From Malus domestica (Eukaryota > Streptophyta > Magnoliopsida > Rosales > Rosaceae), in assembly GCF_042453785.1 (NCBI RefSeq), contig NC_091669.1, positions 29,715,001 to 29,779,000 of the forward strand: a stretch of 64,000 nt of DNA, given 5' to 3'. Position 1 is the stretch's first letter, and each line of letters starts with the position of its first letter. The notes under the pieces were generated by a model. It saw only the letters and a list, made by a program, of their open reading frames with translations, had not been told where the DNA came from and did not search any database. The translations under genes and the position numbers were made by a program. Shown here in pieces: positions 1 through 11,660 of the stretch.

Positions 1-1200
1 GGTGCCTCTTCGATTTCTGAGATCGGCCCTCGTGGTCTCTGAGCAGCCCAGCTTTTGAGAAAGCGAGCGTCTCTTCGATTGATTCGGAGAACGATGCATC
101 TTCGATTTTTAAGAAAGCAATCATGATGGGGGTCTGGCTCTCGAGATTCGGGGAGCAGTGTCACTTCAATTTTTGAGAAAGTAATCATGTTGGGAGTCTG
201 GCTCTCGAGATTCGGAGGGCGGTGCCTCTTCGATTTTGGAGCAAGCAATCTTGTTGGGAGTGTTTTCTCGAATGTGAGTAAAGGTTGGGCATGTTTGCTA
301 GTCTACCTTGCCACGAAGCACAGAGGTTGACACACAAGGATTTTCCAATTATCCAGCAATGGTACTGTTCCTTTACCCTCTCTTCGATTTTTGAGAAAGT
401 AGTCATGTTGGGAGTCTGGCTCTCGAGATTCGGAGGACGGTGCCTCTTCGATTTTGGAGCAAGCAATCTTATTGGTAGTGTTTTCTCGAGTGTGAGTAAA
501 GGTTGGGCATGTTTACTAGTCTACCTTGCCACGAAGCACAGAGGTTGACACACAGGGACTTTCCAATTATCCAGCAGTGGTACTGTTCCTTTACCCTTGT
601 GGGTAATAATATGGTAGCTAGACCTTCAAAATTTATGGGTCTAAACTTTGTTAGTGCTGTTTCTTTGCTATTCTTTTACCTTTCTTGGTCAGAGCGATGT
701 AGTGGGAGCTGCAAGCTTTACGTGCTCAATTTTGGCAGAGAACTTTGGCAAAGTTATCTGTGGTACCCATGAGCTAGTGTTGCGTGTGGGAAGTGGGTGA
801 TTGAACAGTAAGATTCATGTGTTTTCTACTTCCTCAGAAGTCTTCGACAGAATGCCCATAATTTCCGCAAAGCTGAGTGTGCGTGTGACAGGTGCTGACA
901 AGGCTGGAAAATTAGGTGCCTCTTCGATTTCTGAGATCGGCCCTCGTGGTCTCTGAGGAGCCCAGCTTTTGAGAAAGCGAGCGCCTCTTCGATTTCTGAG
1001 ATCGGCCTTCGTGGTCTTTGAGCAGCCTAACTTTTGAGAAAGCAAACGCCTCTTCGATTTCTGAGATCAACCCTCGTGGTCTCTAAGCAGCCCAGCTTTT
1101 GAGAAAGCAAACGCCTCTTCGATTTCTGAGCAGGCGCCTCTTCGATTTCTGAAGATCCGTCGAGTGCAGATTTTTATAGGGGCTGGCATTAAGTTCCAAA
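1..1200 (+). repeat. Upstream part of repeat unit X: tandem arrays
   Basis: This segment precedes the X ORF and is made of internal repeats. A 63-66 bp unit, recognisable by GCCTCTTCGATTTCTGAG and a GTGGTCTCTGAG core, starts near 919, 982, 1048, 1113 and 1136 (the last copies shortened), with another copy at 1-65. A longer duplication of about 218 bp (roughly 182-400 and 401-600) carries CATGTTGGGAGTCTGGCTC and GAAGCACAGAGGTTGACACA. The array beside the right-hand X copy (63735-63955) is the same repeat in inverse orientation. This could be a promoter/UTR array of a transposable element. No terminal repeats of the unit can be seen, because it runs off the window's left edge. Confidence 0.75.
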
Positions 1201-1291
1201 GCACACTTGAATCTCCACCAGTAGAAGCTCCATTCTTGCACTTCTAAGATCTTGATTTGTCCAACCTCTTCTCTCTTCAACACCTTTGAAA

Positions 1292-1966
1292 ATGTCTGGC
1301 CCCTCCGACCGTCGTTTTGACTTGAACCTTGTTGAATAGGCAGCCCCGCCTTCTCCAGACAACATATGGCGCCCATCCTTCGTCTCCCCTACTGGTCCTC
1401 TTACCGTTGGGGATTCCGTGATGAAGAATGATATGACTGCTGCGGTGGTGGCCAGGAACCTTCTCACTCCCAAAGATAACAGACTACTTTCCAAACGGTC
1501 TGATGAGTTAGCTGTTAAGGATTCGCTGGCTCTCAGTGTTCAGTGTGCAGGTTCTGTGTCTAATATGGCCCAACGCCTATTTGCTCGAACCCGCCAAGTT
1601 GAATCATTGGCGGCTGAGGTGATGAGTCTCAAACAGGAGATTAGAGGGCTCAAGCATGAGAATAAACAGTTGCACCGGCTCGCACATGACTATGCTACAA
1701 ACATGAAGAGGAAGCTTGACCAGATGAAGGAAACTGATGGTCAGGTTTTACTTGATCATCAGAGATTTGTGGGTTTGTTCCAAAGGCATTTATTGCCTTC
1801 GTCTTCTGGGGCTGTACCGCGTAATGAAGCTCCAAATAATCAACCTCTGATGCCTCCTCCTTCTAGGGTTCTGTCCAGTACTGAGGTTCCGAATGATCCC
1901 CCTCCGGTGCCTTCTCTTTCTGGGGCTCTACCGACTGCTGAGACTTCTCCTAAGCAACCCTTGTGA
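1292..1966 (+). pseudogene. X ORF, left copy, interrupted by an early stop codon
   Basis: This is a 225-codon frame nearly identical to the intact copy at 62905-63579 on the other strand. The ATG at 1292 opens MSGPSDRRFDLNLVE, but codon 16 (1337-1339) is TAG, where the other copy has GAG, so only a downstream ATG (1418) could give a product. The rest of the frame is open. The protein has an N-terminal DLNL motif, a middle helical stretch rich in K/E/L/Q that looks like a coiled coil, and a C-terminal P/S-rich tail of repeated APND-type phrases. I do not recognise a family with a known function. Its placement in a repeat found twice here points to a transposon-borne gene. Confidence 0.7.
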
Positions 1967-2226
1967 AGGCTCCCTCTTGTTTGTTTATTTTGACTCATGT
2001 ATATGTACACATTTGTAGCTTATCGGGGATATCAATAAATAAGTTTTCCTTCATTTCAACGTATTGTGTTAAATACACCAAAACCTTCTTCGCTAAGTTC
2101 TTTGAATTTTCTTTTGTTGAAGCTTGTATGTTGAAGCTTTCTGAGTGGAGCATGTAGGTTGGGGTAGTGTTCCCTTAATTTCCCGAGTGAGGAAAACTTC
2201 TCGATTGGAGACTTGGAAAATCCAAG
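1967..2226 (+). other. Junction segment between X and the RTE LINE 3' end
   Basis: This is the 3' flank of X and, read on the other strand, the sequence just downstream of the LINE stop codon. The same 260 bp, with only scattered differences, lies at 62644-62904 in inverse orientation. The LINE-X junction is therefore shared by both copies and is older than their insertion at these two sites. No poly(A) run or simple-repeat tail follows the LINE stop, although a non-LTR element would normally end there. Confidence 0.7.
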
Positions 2227-5170
2227 TCACTGAGTGGGATCGGCTATATGAATCTTAGAACGCCATTGTGCTCGGTCCTGTGTCATGTCCTTCGTTAGAT
2301 CCAAGTACTCTAAGTCTTTTCTTAGAGTCTCTTCCAAAGTTTTCCTAGGTCTTCCTCTACCCCTTCGGCCCTGAACCTCTGTCCCATAGTCGCATCTTCT
2401 AATCGGAGCGTCAGTAGGCCTTCGTTGCACATGTCCAAACCACCGTAACCGATTTTCTCTCATCTTGCCTTCAATTTCGGCTACTCCTACTTTACCCCGG
2501 ATATCCTCATTCTTAATCTTATCCTTTCTCGTGTGCCCACACATCCAACGAAGCATCCTCATCTCCGCTACACCCATTTTGTGTATGTGTTGATGCTTCA
2601 CCGCCCAACATTCTGTGCCATACAGCATCGCTGGCCTTATTGCCGTCCTATAAAATTTTCCCTTGAGCTTCAGTGGCATACGGCGGTCACACAACACGCC
2701 GGATGCACTCTTCCACTTCATCCATCCAGCTTGTATTCTATGGTTGAGATCTCCATCTAATTCTCCGTTCTTTTGCAAGATAGATCCTAGGTAACGAAAA
2801 CGGTCGCTCTTTGGTATTTCTTGATCTCCGATCCTCACCCCTAACTCGTTTTGGCCTCCATTTGCACTGAACTTGCACTCCATATATTCTGTCTTTGATC
2901 GGCTTAGGCGAAGACCTTTAGATTCCAACACTTCTCTCCAAAGGTTAAGCTTTGCATTTACCCCTTCCTGAGTTTCATCTATCAACACTATATCGTCTGC
3001 GAAAAGCATACACCAAGGAATATCATCTTGAATATGTCCTGTTAACTCATCCATTACCAACGCAAAAAGGTAAGGACTTAAGGATGAGCCTTGATGTAAT
3101 CCTACAGTTATGGGAAAGCTTTCGGTTTGTCCTTCATGAGTTCTTACGGCAGTCTTTGCTCCTTCATACATATCCTTTATAGCTTGGATATATGCTACTC
3201 GTACTCCTTTCTTCTCTAAAATCCTCCAAAGAATGTCTCTTGGGACCCTATCATACGCTTTTTCCAAATCTATAAAGACCATGTGTAAATCCTTTTTCCC
3301 ATCTCTATATCTTTCCATCAATCTTCGTAAGAGATAGATTGCCTCCATGGTTGAGCGCCCTGGCATGAACCCGAATTGGTTGTCCGAAACCCGTGTCTCT
3401 TGCCTCAATCTATGCTCAATGACTCTCTCCCAGAGCTTCATTGTATGACTCATTAGCTTAATACCCCTATAGTTCATGCAATTTTGTACGTCACCCTTAT
3501 TCTTGTAGATCGGCACCAAAGTGCTCGTTCGCCACTCATTTGGCATCTTCTTCGTTTTCAAAATCCTATTGAAAAGGTCAGTGAGCCATGTTATACCTGT
3601 CTCTCCCAAAACTTTCCACACTTCGATTGGTATATCGTCTGGGCCTACTGCTTTTCTATGCTTCATCTTCTTCAAAGCTACAACCACTTCTTCCTTCCGG
3701 ATTCTACGATAAAAAGAGTAGTTTCTACACTCTTCTGAGTTACTCAACTCCCCTAAAGAAGCACTCCTTTCATGTCCTTCATTGAAAAGATTATGAAAAT
3801 AACCTTTCCATCTGTCTTTAACCGCGTTCTCTGTAGCAAGAACCTTTCCATCCTCATCCTTGATGCACCTCACTTGGTTTAGGTCCTTTGTCTTCTTTTC
3901 CCTTGCTCTAGCTAATTTATAGATATCCAACTCTCCTTCTTTGGTATCTAGTCGCTTATACATATCGTCATAAGCCGCTAACTTAGCTTCTCTCACAGCT
4001 TTCTTCGCTTCTTGCTTCGCTTTTCTATACCTTTCACCATTTTCATCGGTCCTATCCTTGTATAAGGCTTTACAACATTCCTTCTTAGCCTTCACCTTTG
4101 TTTGTACCTCCTCATTCCACCACCAAGATTCCTTTTGGTGTGGGGCAAAACCTTTGGACTCTCCTAATACCTCTTTTGCTACTTTTCGAATACAACTAGC
4201 CATGGAATCCCACATTTGGCTAGCTTCCCTCTCTCTATCCCACACACACTGGGTGATTACTTTCTCTTTGAAAATGACTTGTTTTTCTTCTTTTAGATTC
4301 CACCATCTAGTCCTTGGGCACTTCCAAGTCTTGTTCTTTTGTCTCACTCTTTTGATATGTACATCCATCACCAACAAGCGATGTTGATTAGCCACGCTCT
4401 CTCCTGGTATAACTTTGCAATCCTTACAAGTTATACGATCTCCTTTCCTCATTAGGAGAAAATCTATTTGTGTTTTTGACGACCCACTCTTGTAGGTGAT
4501 CACATGTTCTTCTCTCTTCTTAAAGAAGGTGTTGGCTAAGAAGAGATCATATGCCATTGCAAAATCCAAGATAGCTTCCCCATCCTCGTTTCTCTCCCCA
4601 AAACCATGGCCACCATGGAAACCTCCATAGTTGCCTGTCTCCCTGCCCACGTGTCCATTTAAATCTCCTCCTATAAATAACTTCTCCGTCTGAGCAATTC
4701 CTTGCACCAAGTCTCCAAGGTCTTCCCAAAATTTCTCCTTCGAACTCTTATCCAACCCTACTTGAGGTGCGTACGCACTAATCACATTGATAAGTTCTTG
4801 TCCTATTACAATCTTGATTGCCATGATTCTATCTCCTACCCTCTTGACATCTACAACATCTTGTGTCAAGGTCTTGTCCACGATGATGCCAACACCGTTT
4901 CTCGTTCTATTTGTGCCCGAATACCAAAGTTTAAACCCTGAGTTTTCTAGATCCTTTGCCTTACTACCAACCCACTTAGTTTCTTGTAGGCACATAATAT
5001 TTATCCTTCTCCTCACCATAACTTCCACTACTTCCCTAGATTTTCCCGTTAAGGTTCCTATATTCCACGTTCCTAAACGCATTTTGCTCTCTTGAACTCT
5101 ACCCTTCTGTCCTAGCTTCTTCACCCTCCCCCGTCTAATAGGATCAAAGTACTTCTTTTGTAGAGTGATG
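2227..5170 (-). mobile_element. RTE-clade non-LTR retrotransposon with long open frame
   Basis: A single open frame runs from about 5082 (first plausible element Met, [14 protein letters not shown]) down to the stop at 2227. Its N-terminal third is an apurinic-type endonuclease ([33 protein letters not shown]). The reverse transcriptase follows, with [26 protein letters not shown] and the catalytic [11 protein letters not shown]-terminal region ends in [11 protein letters not shown]. The order EN-RT without RNase H or gag is typical of RTE elements, which databases often mislabel as craniofacial development protein 2-like. The frame stays open upstream to 5250, but that part is antisense to ACX3 intron and exon sequence. 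The element's 5' edge is therefore estimated at 5150-5200. It could still encode an active protein. Confidence 0.88.
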
Positions 5171-5235
5171 GATTGCAGATCTCTTCTGCCAACTGAATTT
5201 TCATCATTGACACAATCATTTCTTTCCCTACAGTC

Positions 5236-8086
5236 AGATAAGCTTAGCAATAGCCATTAGGTACTCATTGACAAGGCGAGCCTTTTCTGTTACGCCAAAT
5301 GGGCCCGAAGTCCTATTGCTTGACTACCCTAGTCATCAACAGCGGCTTTTGCCTCTTCTTGCAAAAACATTAAGAATTTTGTGGCATTGTGGTGTCTCAG
5401 TTTAATTGGACTTATAGCAATAACAGCTTTTCACAAGTTAAATTGATACTGTCTGTATAAAATCACTGGTTTTTCATGTCTAGGAAATACTTCTTATTCT
5501 CATTGTTGTTAATAATATATGACATGCTCTTAGATCTTGGATATTGTACGGTAATTAAAACAGCCAAGTTAATAATGTATCTGCTACTTCTGTAACCAAA
5601 CTGAAGACAAATTCTGAAAGTTCTTTTCTTGTTGGTGTCAATATTTCAATGAACATGTATTTAATAAGAAAAAGTGAATAATAGATTTTTTTTCTTTCTA
5701 GATTATGTGCTTAAGGGTGGGTCTTGATTCTTTCAGATTTGGTACAAATGGTCAATTACTTTGTGGTGAAATTATTGGCACTGTGAGAAGAATGTCGAAA
5801 CATTAAACCACTAGGTTTTGATCATGTTATTATTTCTCCGTCAGCTTCAGATATGCTATGTCATTTGCTGCAAATTACTTAAAGATGATATAGGATGCCT
5901 GAGTCGAGCAAAGCCATCCATGTTGTGTCTAGTGCATTCAGGGCTACACATACCTGGCATAACGTGCAGACTCTTCAGGTTAGAAATTGCATTATGAAGT
6001 GCAACTTAAAGTTATTGTTCTATTTGGCCTTGCTGAAAGTCTTTGATGTATACATCAGGATCAGGAATGCCGCGAAGCCTGTGGAGGGCAAGGTCTGAAG
6101 ACTGAAAACCGTGTTGGTCATCTAAAAAGTGAATATGATGTGCAGTCCACTTATGAGGGGGACAACAATGTTTTGCTGCAACAGGTAGTGCCAAGCCTTC
6201 TGTTCAAACTGCAAGATATTTTCTGTTGACATAGAATTTCTAGGAACTGGAGTAAATTATTCTTAACTAGAAAATAAAAACGCTGATGTGAGCTGTTTTG
6301 TGTTCGGAACTTGTTTTATAATTGCCTTTTGACGCGAATTTAACTGTAATATAGGAATGGTCTTCTTTGATGGACATCATTTTGTGTTTAGTCTGATTCC
6401 AAGTTTGTTACTTTGAAATTGATTGTAACTGTTTGTCGTTCCTTTTTTTGCATAGAGACCAAGCTGGTAGTAATGTAACGTATATGTATTTATATATAAA
6501 TATATGCGGAAATACTTTCTTGATAAAGTGAGAGCATTGTTTTCCCATTTTTACCATTCATCGGAGTTCTATCTTAAACAGTGGAATTTTTGGATTCAAC
6601 TCAGGTCAGCAAAGCACTGCTTGCAGAGTATATAGCAGCTCAGAAGAGAGGCAAACCATTTAAAGCTTAGGAACTGGAGCATATGAATAAACCTCGCCCT
6701 GTCATTCCATCTCAGCTTACAAGTTCTACTCTCCAGTGTAGCTAATTCCAGGTTGATCTTGTTTTTTAGATCCACTTCTTCCTTATTGCGTTGCTTTTTA
6801 AGATTAGTCATGTTTAAATATTCTCCAATTGTCTACATTAGATGGACGCATTCTGCTTAAGAGAGCGAGATCTATTGAATAGATTTGCTATGGAAGTGTC
6901 ACAGCATCAAAAACAGGGAGAAAGCAAAGAGTACTCAGTCATTCGGGTAAGAATCATCTTGTCTTCTCTAAAAGTTCTCCCGCTGCCTGTCTCTAGAACT
7001 CTCTCATTCTTCTTCACCCTTTCCTGTACCAGAGTTATCAGCTTGCAGAGGACCTGGGCAGAGCTTTCTCAGATCGAGCAATGTTGCAAACCTTCATAGA
7101 TGCTGAGGCAGCACTACCTGCTGGTTCATTAAAGGTAATTCTTAGCAACTGTTTTTTGACATTGTCGGACATGACACTTGATAATGTCCTATGATCTGAA
7201 ACTGCTTTTATATTATTACTTTTGGTTATTAGGGCAGTATGGATTGTAGTTTAGCATATGACTGTAGTAATCGGGTGTGCAGTCATAAAATTTGATTAGA
7301 ATGAGAGATGGGTTGAAAAGGAGGGGGTGTTATATAGATGGGGACATAAACTCACGGTTTTTCTCTGTGTCTGAGTAAAAAAATCGTCCCATCATACAAT
7401 GGTTACGATATATAGAGGGTCAATCGTCCCATATGCTTTGATACTATGTAGAAATATGATTCGGTGATTAATTTGATACAATGTTTACAATATTCTATTG
7501 GATTCGACAAAAACCATCTGTAGAAGGAATCCTACAATAATTACAATAGAAGATTTACATTCCTCTAATTACAAAGAGGATTCCGGATTAATTAAATCTA
7601 TCCTAACACTCATGTTCCATCGGACTTTTTGTCTGGGTTCTTTTTCTGCATGAAGATTTTGTTTCCGGAATACTGAATGTTCGACTTGTTTAGTAGACTG
7701 CCTTTATTGAAGATTGCTTTCCCATTGTAATGAGGGGAGCAACCTCGCTTATGCCTAACCTATGAAATTATAGTCAGAATATTTGTTTCACTGTAGAATG
7801 TCTTAGCTTTGTTGAGGTCCATGTAGGCATGGATTTGCTTGGAAGAAGATGCGGCGTTCCTCCGATATGGGTACTTATCAACCAATAAGGTTGCTGCCGT
7901 GAGGAATGAAGTAAGCAGACTGTGTGGTGAATTGCGGCCGCATGCACTTGCGTTAGTCAGTTCCTTTGGCATCCCTGACGCTTTTCTGAGTCCTATAGCC
8001 TTTCACTGGATCCATTCAAATTCGTGGTCTTCAGTTGAGCAGCACAAGTCTACAGTTTCTCCCAAAATCCCTCATCCCTCACTTTG
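5236..8086 (+). pseudogene. ACX3: Peroxisomal acyl-CoA oxidase (ACX3-like) pseudogene, 3' part
   Basis: The exons read as the C-terminal half of a plant acyl-CoA oxidase, the FAD enzyme that opens peroxisomal beta-oxidation. They are: 5236 to about 5375 ([31 protein letters not shown]), about 5893-5979 (MPESSKAIHVVSSAF), 6065-6184 (ECREACGGQGLKTENRVGHL), 6605-6751 (VSKALLAEYIAAQKRGKPFK), 6842-6945 (DAFCLRERDLLNRFA), about 7033-7134 (QLAEDLGRAFSDRAMLQTF) and about 7798-8086 (LCGELRPHALALVSSFGIPD). Splice sites are mostly intact. In-frame stops interrupt FKA*ELEHMN and LQCS*FQ in the 6605 exon, and RSM*A in the last exon. The first exon has lost a few bases after LLAKT. The 5' exons would lie beyond the LINE/X insertion or the window edge. 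It is a degraded duplicate, not a working gene. Confidence 0.85.
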
Positions 8087-9159
8087 AGTTGCAGAAAAAG
8101 ATTTCTTGAGCCCCAAGTATTCTCGTCTAATGCTAGTAAGCTTGTATGTATGTATATTTGTATGTATGTATATTTGTATGTATGTATGTATGTATGTCAT
8201 TTGATATCTAAATTCTCTATTGATGGCATCAACTCCAAAATAATGTAATAATAAATCTGCTGGCTTTTTGCTCAAAAAAATAAAATAAAATAAAAATAAA
8301 ATATTCTGGCTTTTGAACTTGAAAAAGAAAAAGCATCATTTTTAGCAACGAATCCTGCTATTGTTTCTATTTAGTTTAAGCCCTCGGTTGGTGTTTTCAG
8401 TAATCTCTTGTTGATTAATTTTTTTTTTCAGTTTTTCTTGAATCTAATTTTGTTTTTTAAACTAAGGAGTGCTCAATAATTTAGCTATTATAACCATTTC
8501 GTATTCAGTTTAAAGTTTTTGTTTTCACCTTTTTGAATCTGAAAACTGAATCTTGTTTAGTAACTATTTTTCAATTTTTCATTTTTCATTTTTAGTTTTA
8601 AAATTGAAAACTATTTTCTTGGGTTTTCAAATTTTGGCTTTCAGTTTTTAGTTTCATTTTTTTTTTTTAAAAAAACTAGTTGCTAAATAAAATTTCAGTT
8701 TTTAACCGTAAACTAAATGGTTATTAAACGGCTTCAAAAACAAACAAAAAACAGGATTCAATAGGATACCAAGGACTTTAAGTAGGTTTTGACACAAACG
8801 TTACCTTGTATTACAAGTAGAATGGATGACTTTGTATTTTGTAGGGTTCCATTCACATCAATCAAAACCAACGAAACTTGTGTGATACCCAAAAATATAC
8901 GAAAGTAGCACTAAAATTATTTTTTGAATGGCTAGATTTGATTCTTTGAAATAAATGGTCCCAAGTGAATCAAGTTTAAAACTTTCAAGGTTGATACATA
9001 ATCGACGTCAATCAACACTAAAGGTTACAAAATTTTGTTGATTGGTGGAAAGTAGAGCCGGAGATAGCTTCTTCTTTTATTTTTTGTCAAAAGACATATT
9101 TTGTTAGATTAGCTAACGACGGAGTTTGAATCCCCGCCGTCATGCAAGGGCCCAACACA
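8087..9159. other. AT-rich spacer with (TGTA)n microsatellite
   Basis: No coding signal was found. A TGTATGTATATT-type tetranucleotide run lies at about 8141-8200, and short A/T homopolymers are frequent. The remainder is unremarkable AT-rich DNA. Confidence 0.6.
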
Positions 9160-9264
9160 TTTCCACTACTGTGGAAAATAGCCACTTGTGCCGGAGTTAG
9201 CCATTGGGTGTCTAAAGTCATGTCGTAGGTGCTGGTTCATTGTCTTGCTTGAGACAACACCAAC

Positions 9265-9460
9265 TTCATTGAGCATGCATCGGTTCCAAATCCAGAAACT
9301 TGAGTTGGGCCCCTCGTGACCAAAAATGGGAATCAGGTAGAGTAACGTGATCGCTGGCAAAGAACACAAACGAAATGTCAATAAACTCTTGCAACTTGAA
9401 CCACTTCACTGTTATATTCTATGTACATGCATCGGTTCCAAATCCGGCCCAGCCTTTTTG
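9265..9460. repeat. Short local duplication beside the VOZ remnant
   Basis: The word GCATCGGTTCCAAATCC occurs at about 9275 and again near 9428, with related flanks. This looks like a local duplication of the 3' end of the VOZ remnant. Confidence 0.4.
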
Positions 9461-11304
9461 CTAGCTTCTCCCTTATCATTCTTTCCAACTTCTGTAGAAG
9501 CCTAAGCATGAGCCTTCCCATCTTCTTTCCGCAGGTCAGATCCTTTGGAACTTTTCTTTGCCGTGCCAAACTTGAGCTCCAACTTATATAGTGCACAAGC
9601 GTCTGACTTGTTGGCTTCATACTCAAACAAATGCCACTCATAATCGCTTGAAGGTTGTGGATCCATATACTAGGACTTTTTCTGTCCCCCAAATTCCTTC
9701 ATCACCTGCTTTCTTGATCTATGCCAACCGCGCCCACTGTACTCTGGCAGTCCTGTTTCCACTCTCAAAGGCCCTTCTAGGCTTACCAAAAAAGAGCCAC
9801 TCCCTAAGCGTTTCACCCTTGAGGAAAGAAAGTGAGGTCGCAAAATTGGAGTGTTCCCAGGAAAACCTTCATTTCTTGCTAAAAGAGCATGACAACCACT
9901 GCAATAATCCTGACACGAAACTTGAGCAGGCCTGGAACGATCCCAAAGAGCACATTTTGGCCCTAAGAAAGCAGATTCTGGAGGACATATATCCGGCAGA
10001 ACATTTGGCACAACATCCTCTTCAGATTGTTTAATGTCATTGCGACTGATGAAAAGCCCTTCATATAAGTAATTAGGAAATTCAAAGTGATTATCATTTA
10101 TTTGAGTTGCCAAATCTGAGCTATGAACCACTGTATTCTGGAAACTGGACGCAGTGTGGCATTGGTCAAAGTCCAATCCTTGAATAATATCTTCTCGAGG
10201 TTCCTTAAAATTAAGAAACGAAAAGGTCTTGAAAAGTTTGTTAAGCATGGAGCTCATCAGTAATCAATCACAACTCAAATAGACATATCCTTACATTCCG
10301 AAACCATAACATGGAAGAACAATGAGTACTATCCAGAATACAATAAATCAAACTAATGCAAATCCTATGCTTAATTTCCCAATTCATGGTTTCTCTCTTC
10401 CATTCCACGTTTGGGTCAACTGCCAAGATGTACAATTTGTCACCAAAAAGCAACCGATATGGGAAGAAAACATCGAATTAGACTTTAAAACTACTGAAAA
10501 CTTGCACAAAACATCCCTAAATCAAACAAACTAAGTTTTTTCTATAAACCTCTTGGCAGTTGAGAAAGTTATGTGAAGGAAGATAAACACCAAACAATGT
10601 CAAATATACCTCAAAATCGTGTTTGTTTAACGAATTCCACAACATAATATAGGAAAACCATGTTGCACTAAGTGCGAAGACATGAAGAAGATTGTCATAT
10701 GAAAATTTAGCTAATATAGGAACAATAAAGTGTATGAGTCATCTGCTTAAGTCGTTGGCAATCTTCCACCAGAAGCAGAAAAGTATTCACTTCGGTAAAT
10801 TCCAAGAAATTACTTAAGTGAAGGTTTTGAAGATTAGGTTGTGGGGCTTCAAGCTTAGGTTGTGGCAATTCCTTTAATGGACTTTGTGCATCATCTTTCT
10901 CATCACAATGTTGTTTCAAGAGCCGGGCTAACTCCTCAGAAAATGTTCCAAGGCTTCCGAGGCTACCACCCTACTGATTTTGCATGTAATTGAAATTTAT
11001 ACACCTATCAAGCATTACTTGATAGAAAAACACAAAGTGCGCAAACGTATACACAAAGCAAGAAATTGAGGAAAACCCACACGTAGAGAAGATGCCGGGA
11101 GGGGTCATTGAGCTTGGCATCCCACCCGCCAAGCATCCGATGCTTTTGTTCCTCCCAGATGGAAATGTCGGCAGTTCGACCCTCTTTCCTGGCAATTTGA
11201 ATATTGGTGACCATCCCTTGAAGCTCGTGGACTCGACTCTTTGTTGTTTCCTTCAGTAACTTGTGAGAAGCAGCGTCACACTTGCCCTTGGAGTCCTTCG
11301 GCAT
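9400..11304 (-). pseudogene. VOZ: VOZ (vascular plant one-zinc-finger) transcription factor pseudogene
   Basis: Exon 1 (11304-11083) begins MPKDSKGKCDAASHKLL and contains SRVHELQGMVTN, the conserved VOZ N terminus, ending at a GT donor. Exon 2 (about 10970-10790) has GSLGTFSEELARLLKQH and DDAQSPLKELPQP. The large 3' exon (about 10257-9520) has the VOZ core ICPPESAFLGPKCALWD, CQDYCSGCHALLA, the C-terminal [19 protein letters not shown], and [17 protein letters not shown]. There is damage inside the DNA-binding domain. About 50 residues between the RP motif and the REWLFF block are missing. The PRRAFESGN block is in another frame. A TAG sits where the YYMDPQP block begins, and a further frameshift precedes KKMGRL. 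VOZ genes are normally intact regulators of flowering and stress; this copy retains introns, so it is a decayed duplicate rather than a retrocopy. Confidence 0.85.
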
Positions 11305-11509
11305 TGCTGCCCTCTGCTCTCTCTCTCTCTCTCTTCCTCTATTAATAAAATCCCTAAAAAAATTTAAAAATATTTCATTAATCTTTCTTGTATTTTAGCC
11401 TTGATTCTCGTTAAAAGCAAATTTGAACCACAATATTGCTATCATTTTTATTGTTTGTTAAAAAAAAAAAAGTTAATACGCAATCATAATTAGAAAACGA
11501 AAAGTCATT

Positions 11510-11660
11510 TAATATTACGATCAAATGGTATTCTTCTTCACTTGTAAGTGAGAGATCTTATGTTTGAGTCCCACATTGTTACTAGCCTATTGTGAGGCTA
11601 AGTTCACCCTCCTCTCCTTTAGTGTAGAAAATATCGTATTTTCATAATAAAAAAATTAAA
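11510..11660 (+). mobile_element. Degenerate tRNA-type SINE copy
   Basis: The order is CACTTGTAAGTGAGAGATC, a box-B-like GTTTGAGTCCC, GTGAGGCTAAGTTCACCC, then TTTAGTGTAGAAAATATCG and an A-rich tail. The same block occurs on the opposite strand at 57413-57575, with a better box B (GTTCGATTTTC). Two dispersed copies with box-B-like sequence and an A-rich 3' end fit a tRNA-derived SINE. No clear target duplication was identified. Confidence 0.55.

Noticed and set aside
1189..1494. Minus-strand frame over the start of X, with an equivalent at 63377-63682
   Set aside because: It is antisense to X and has no motif. Its conservation follows from the near identity of the two copies.
8141..8200. CRISPR-like or direct-repeat array
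   Set aside because: A simple TGTA microsatellite. No spacered repeats were found anywhere in the window.
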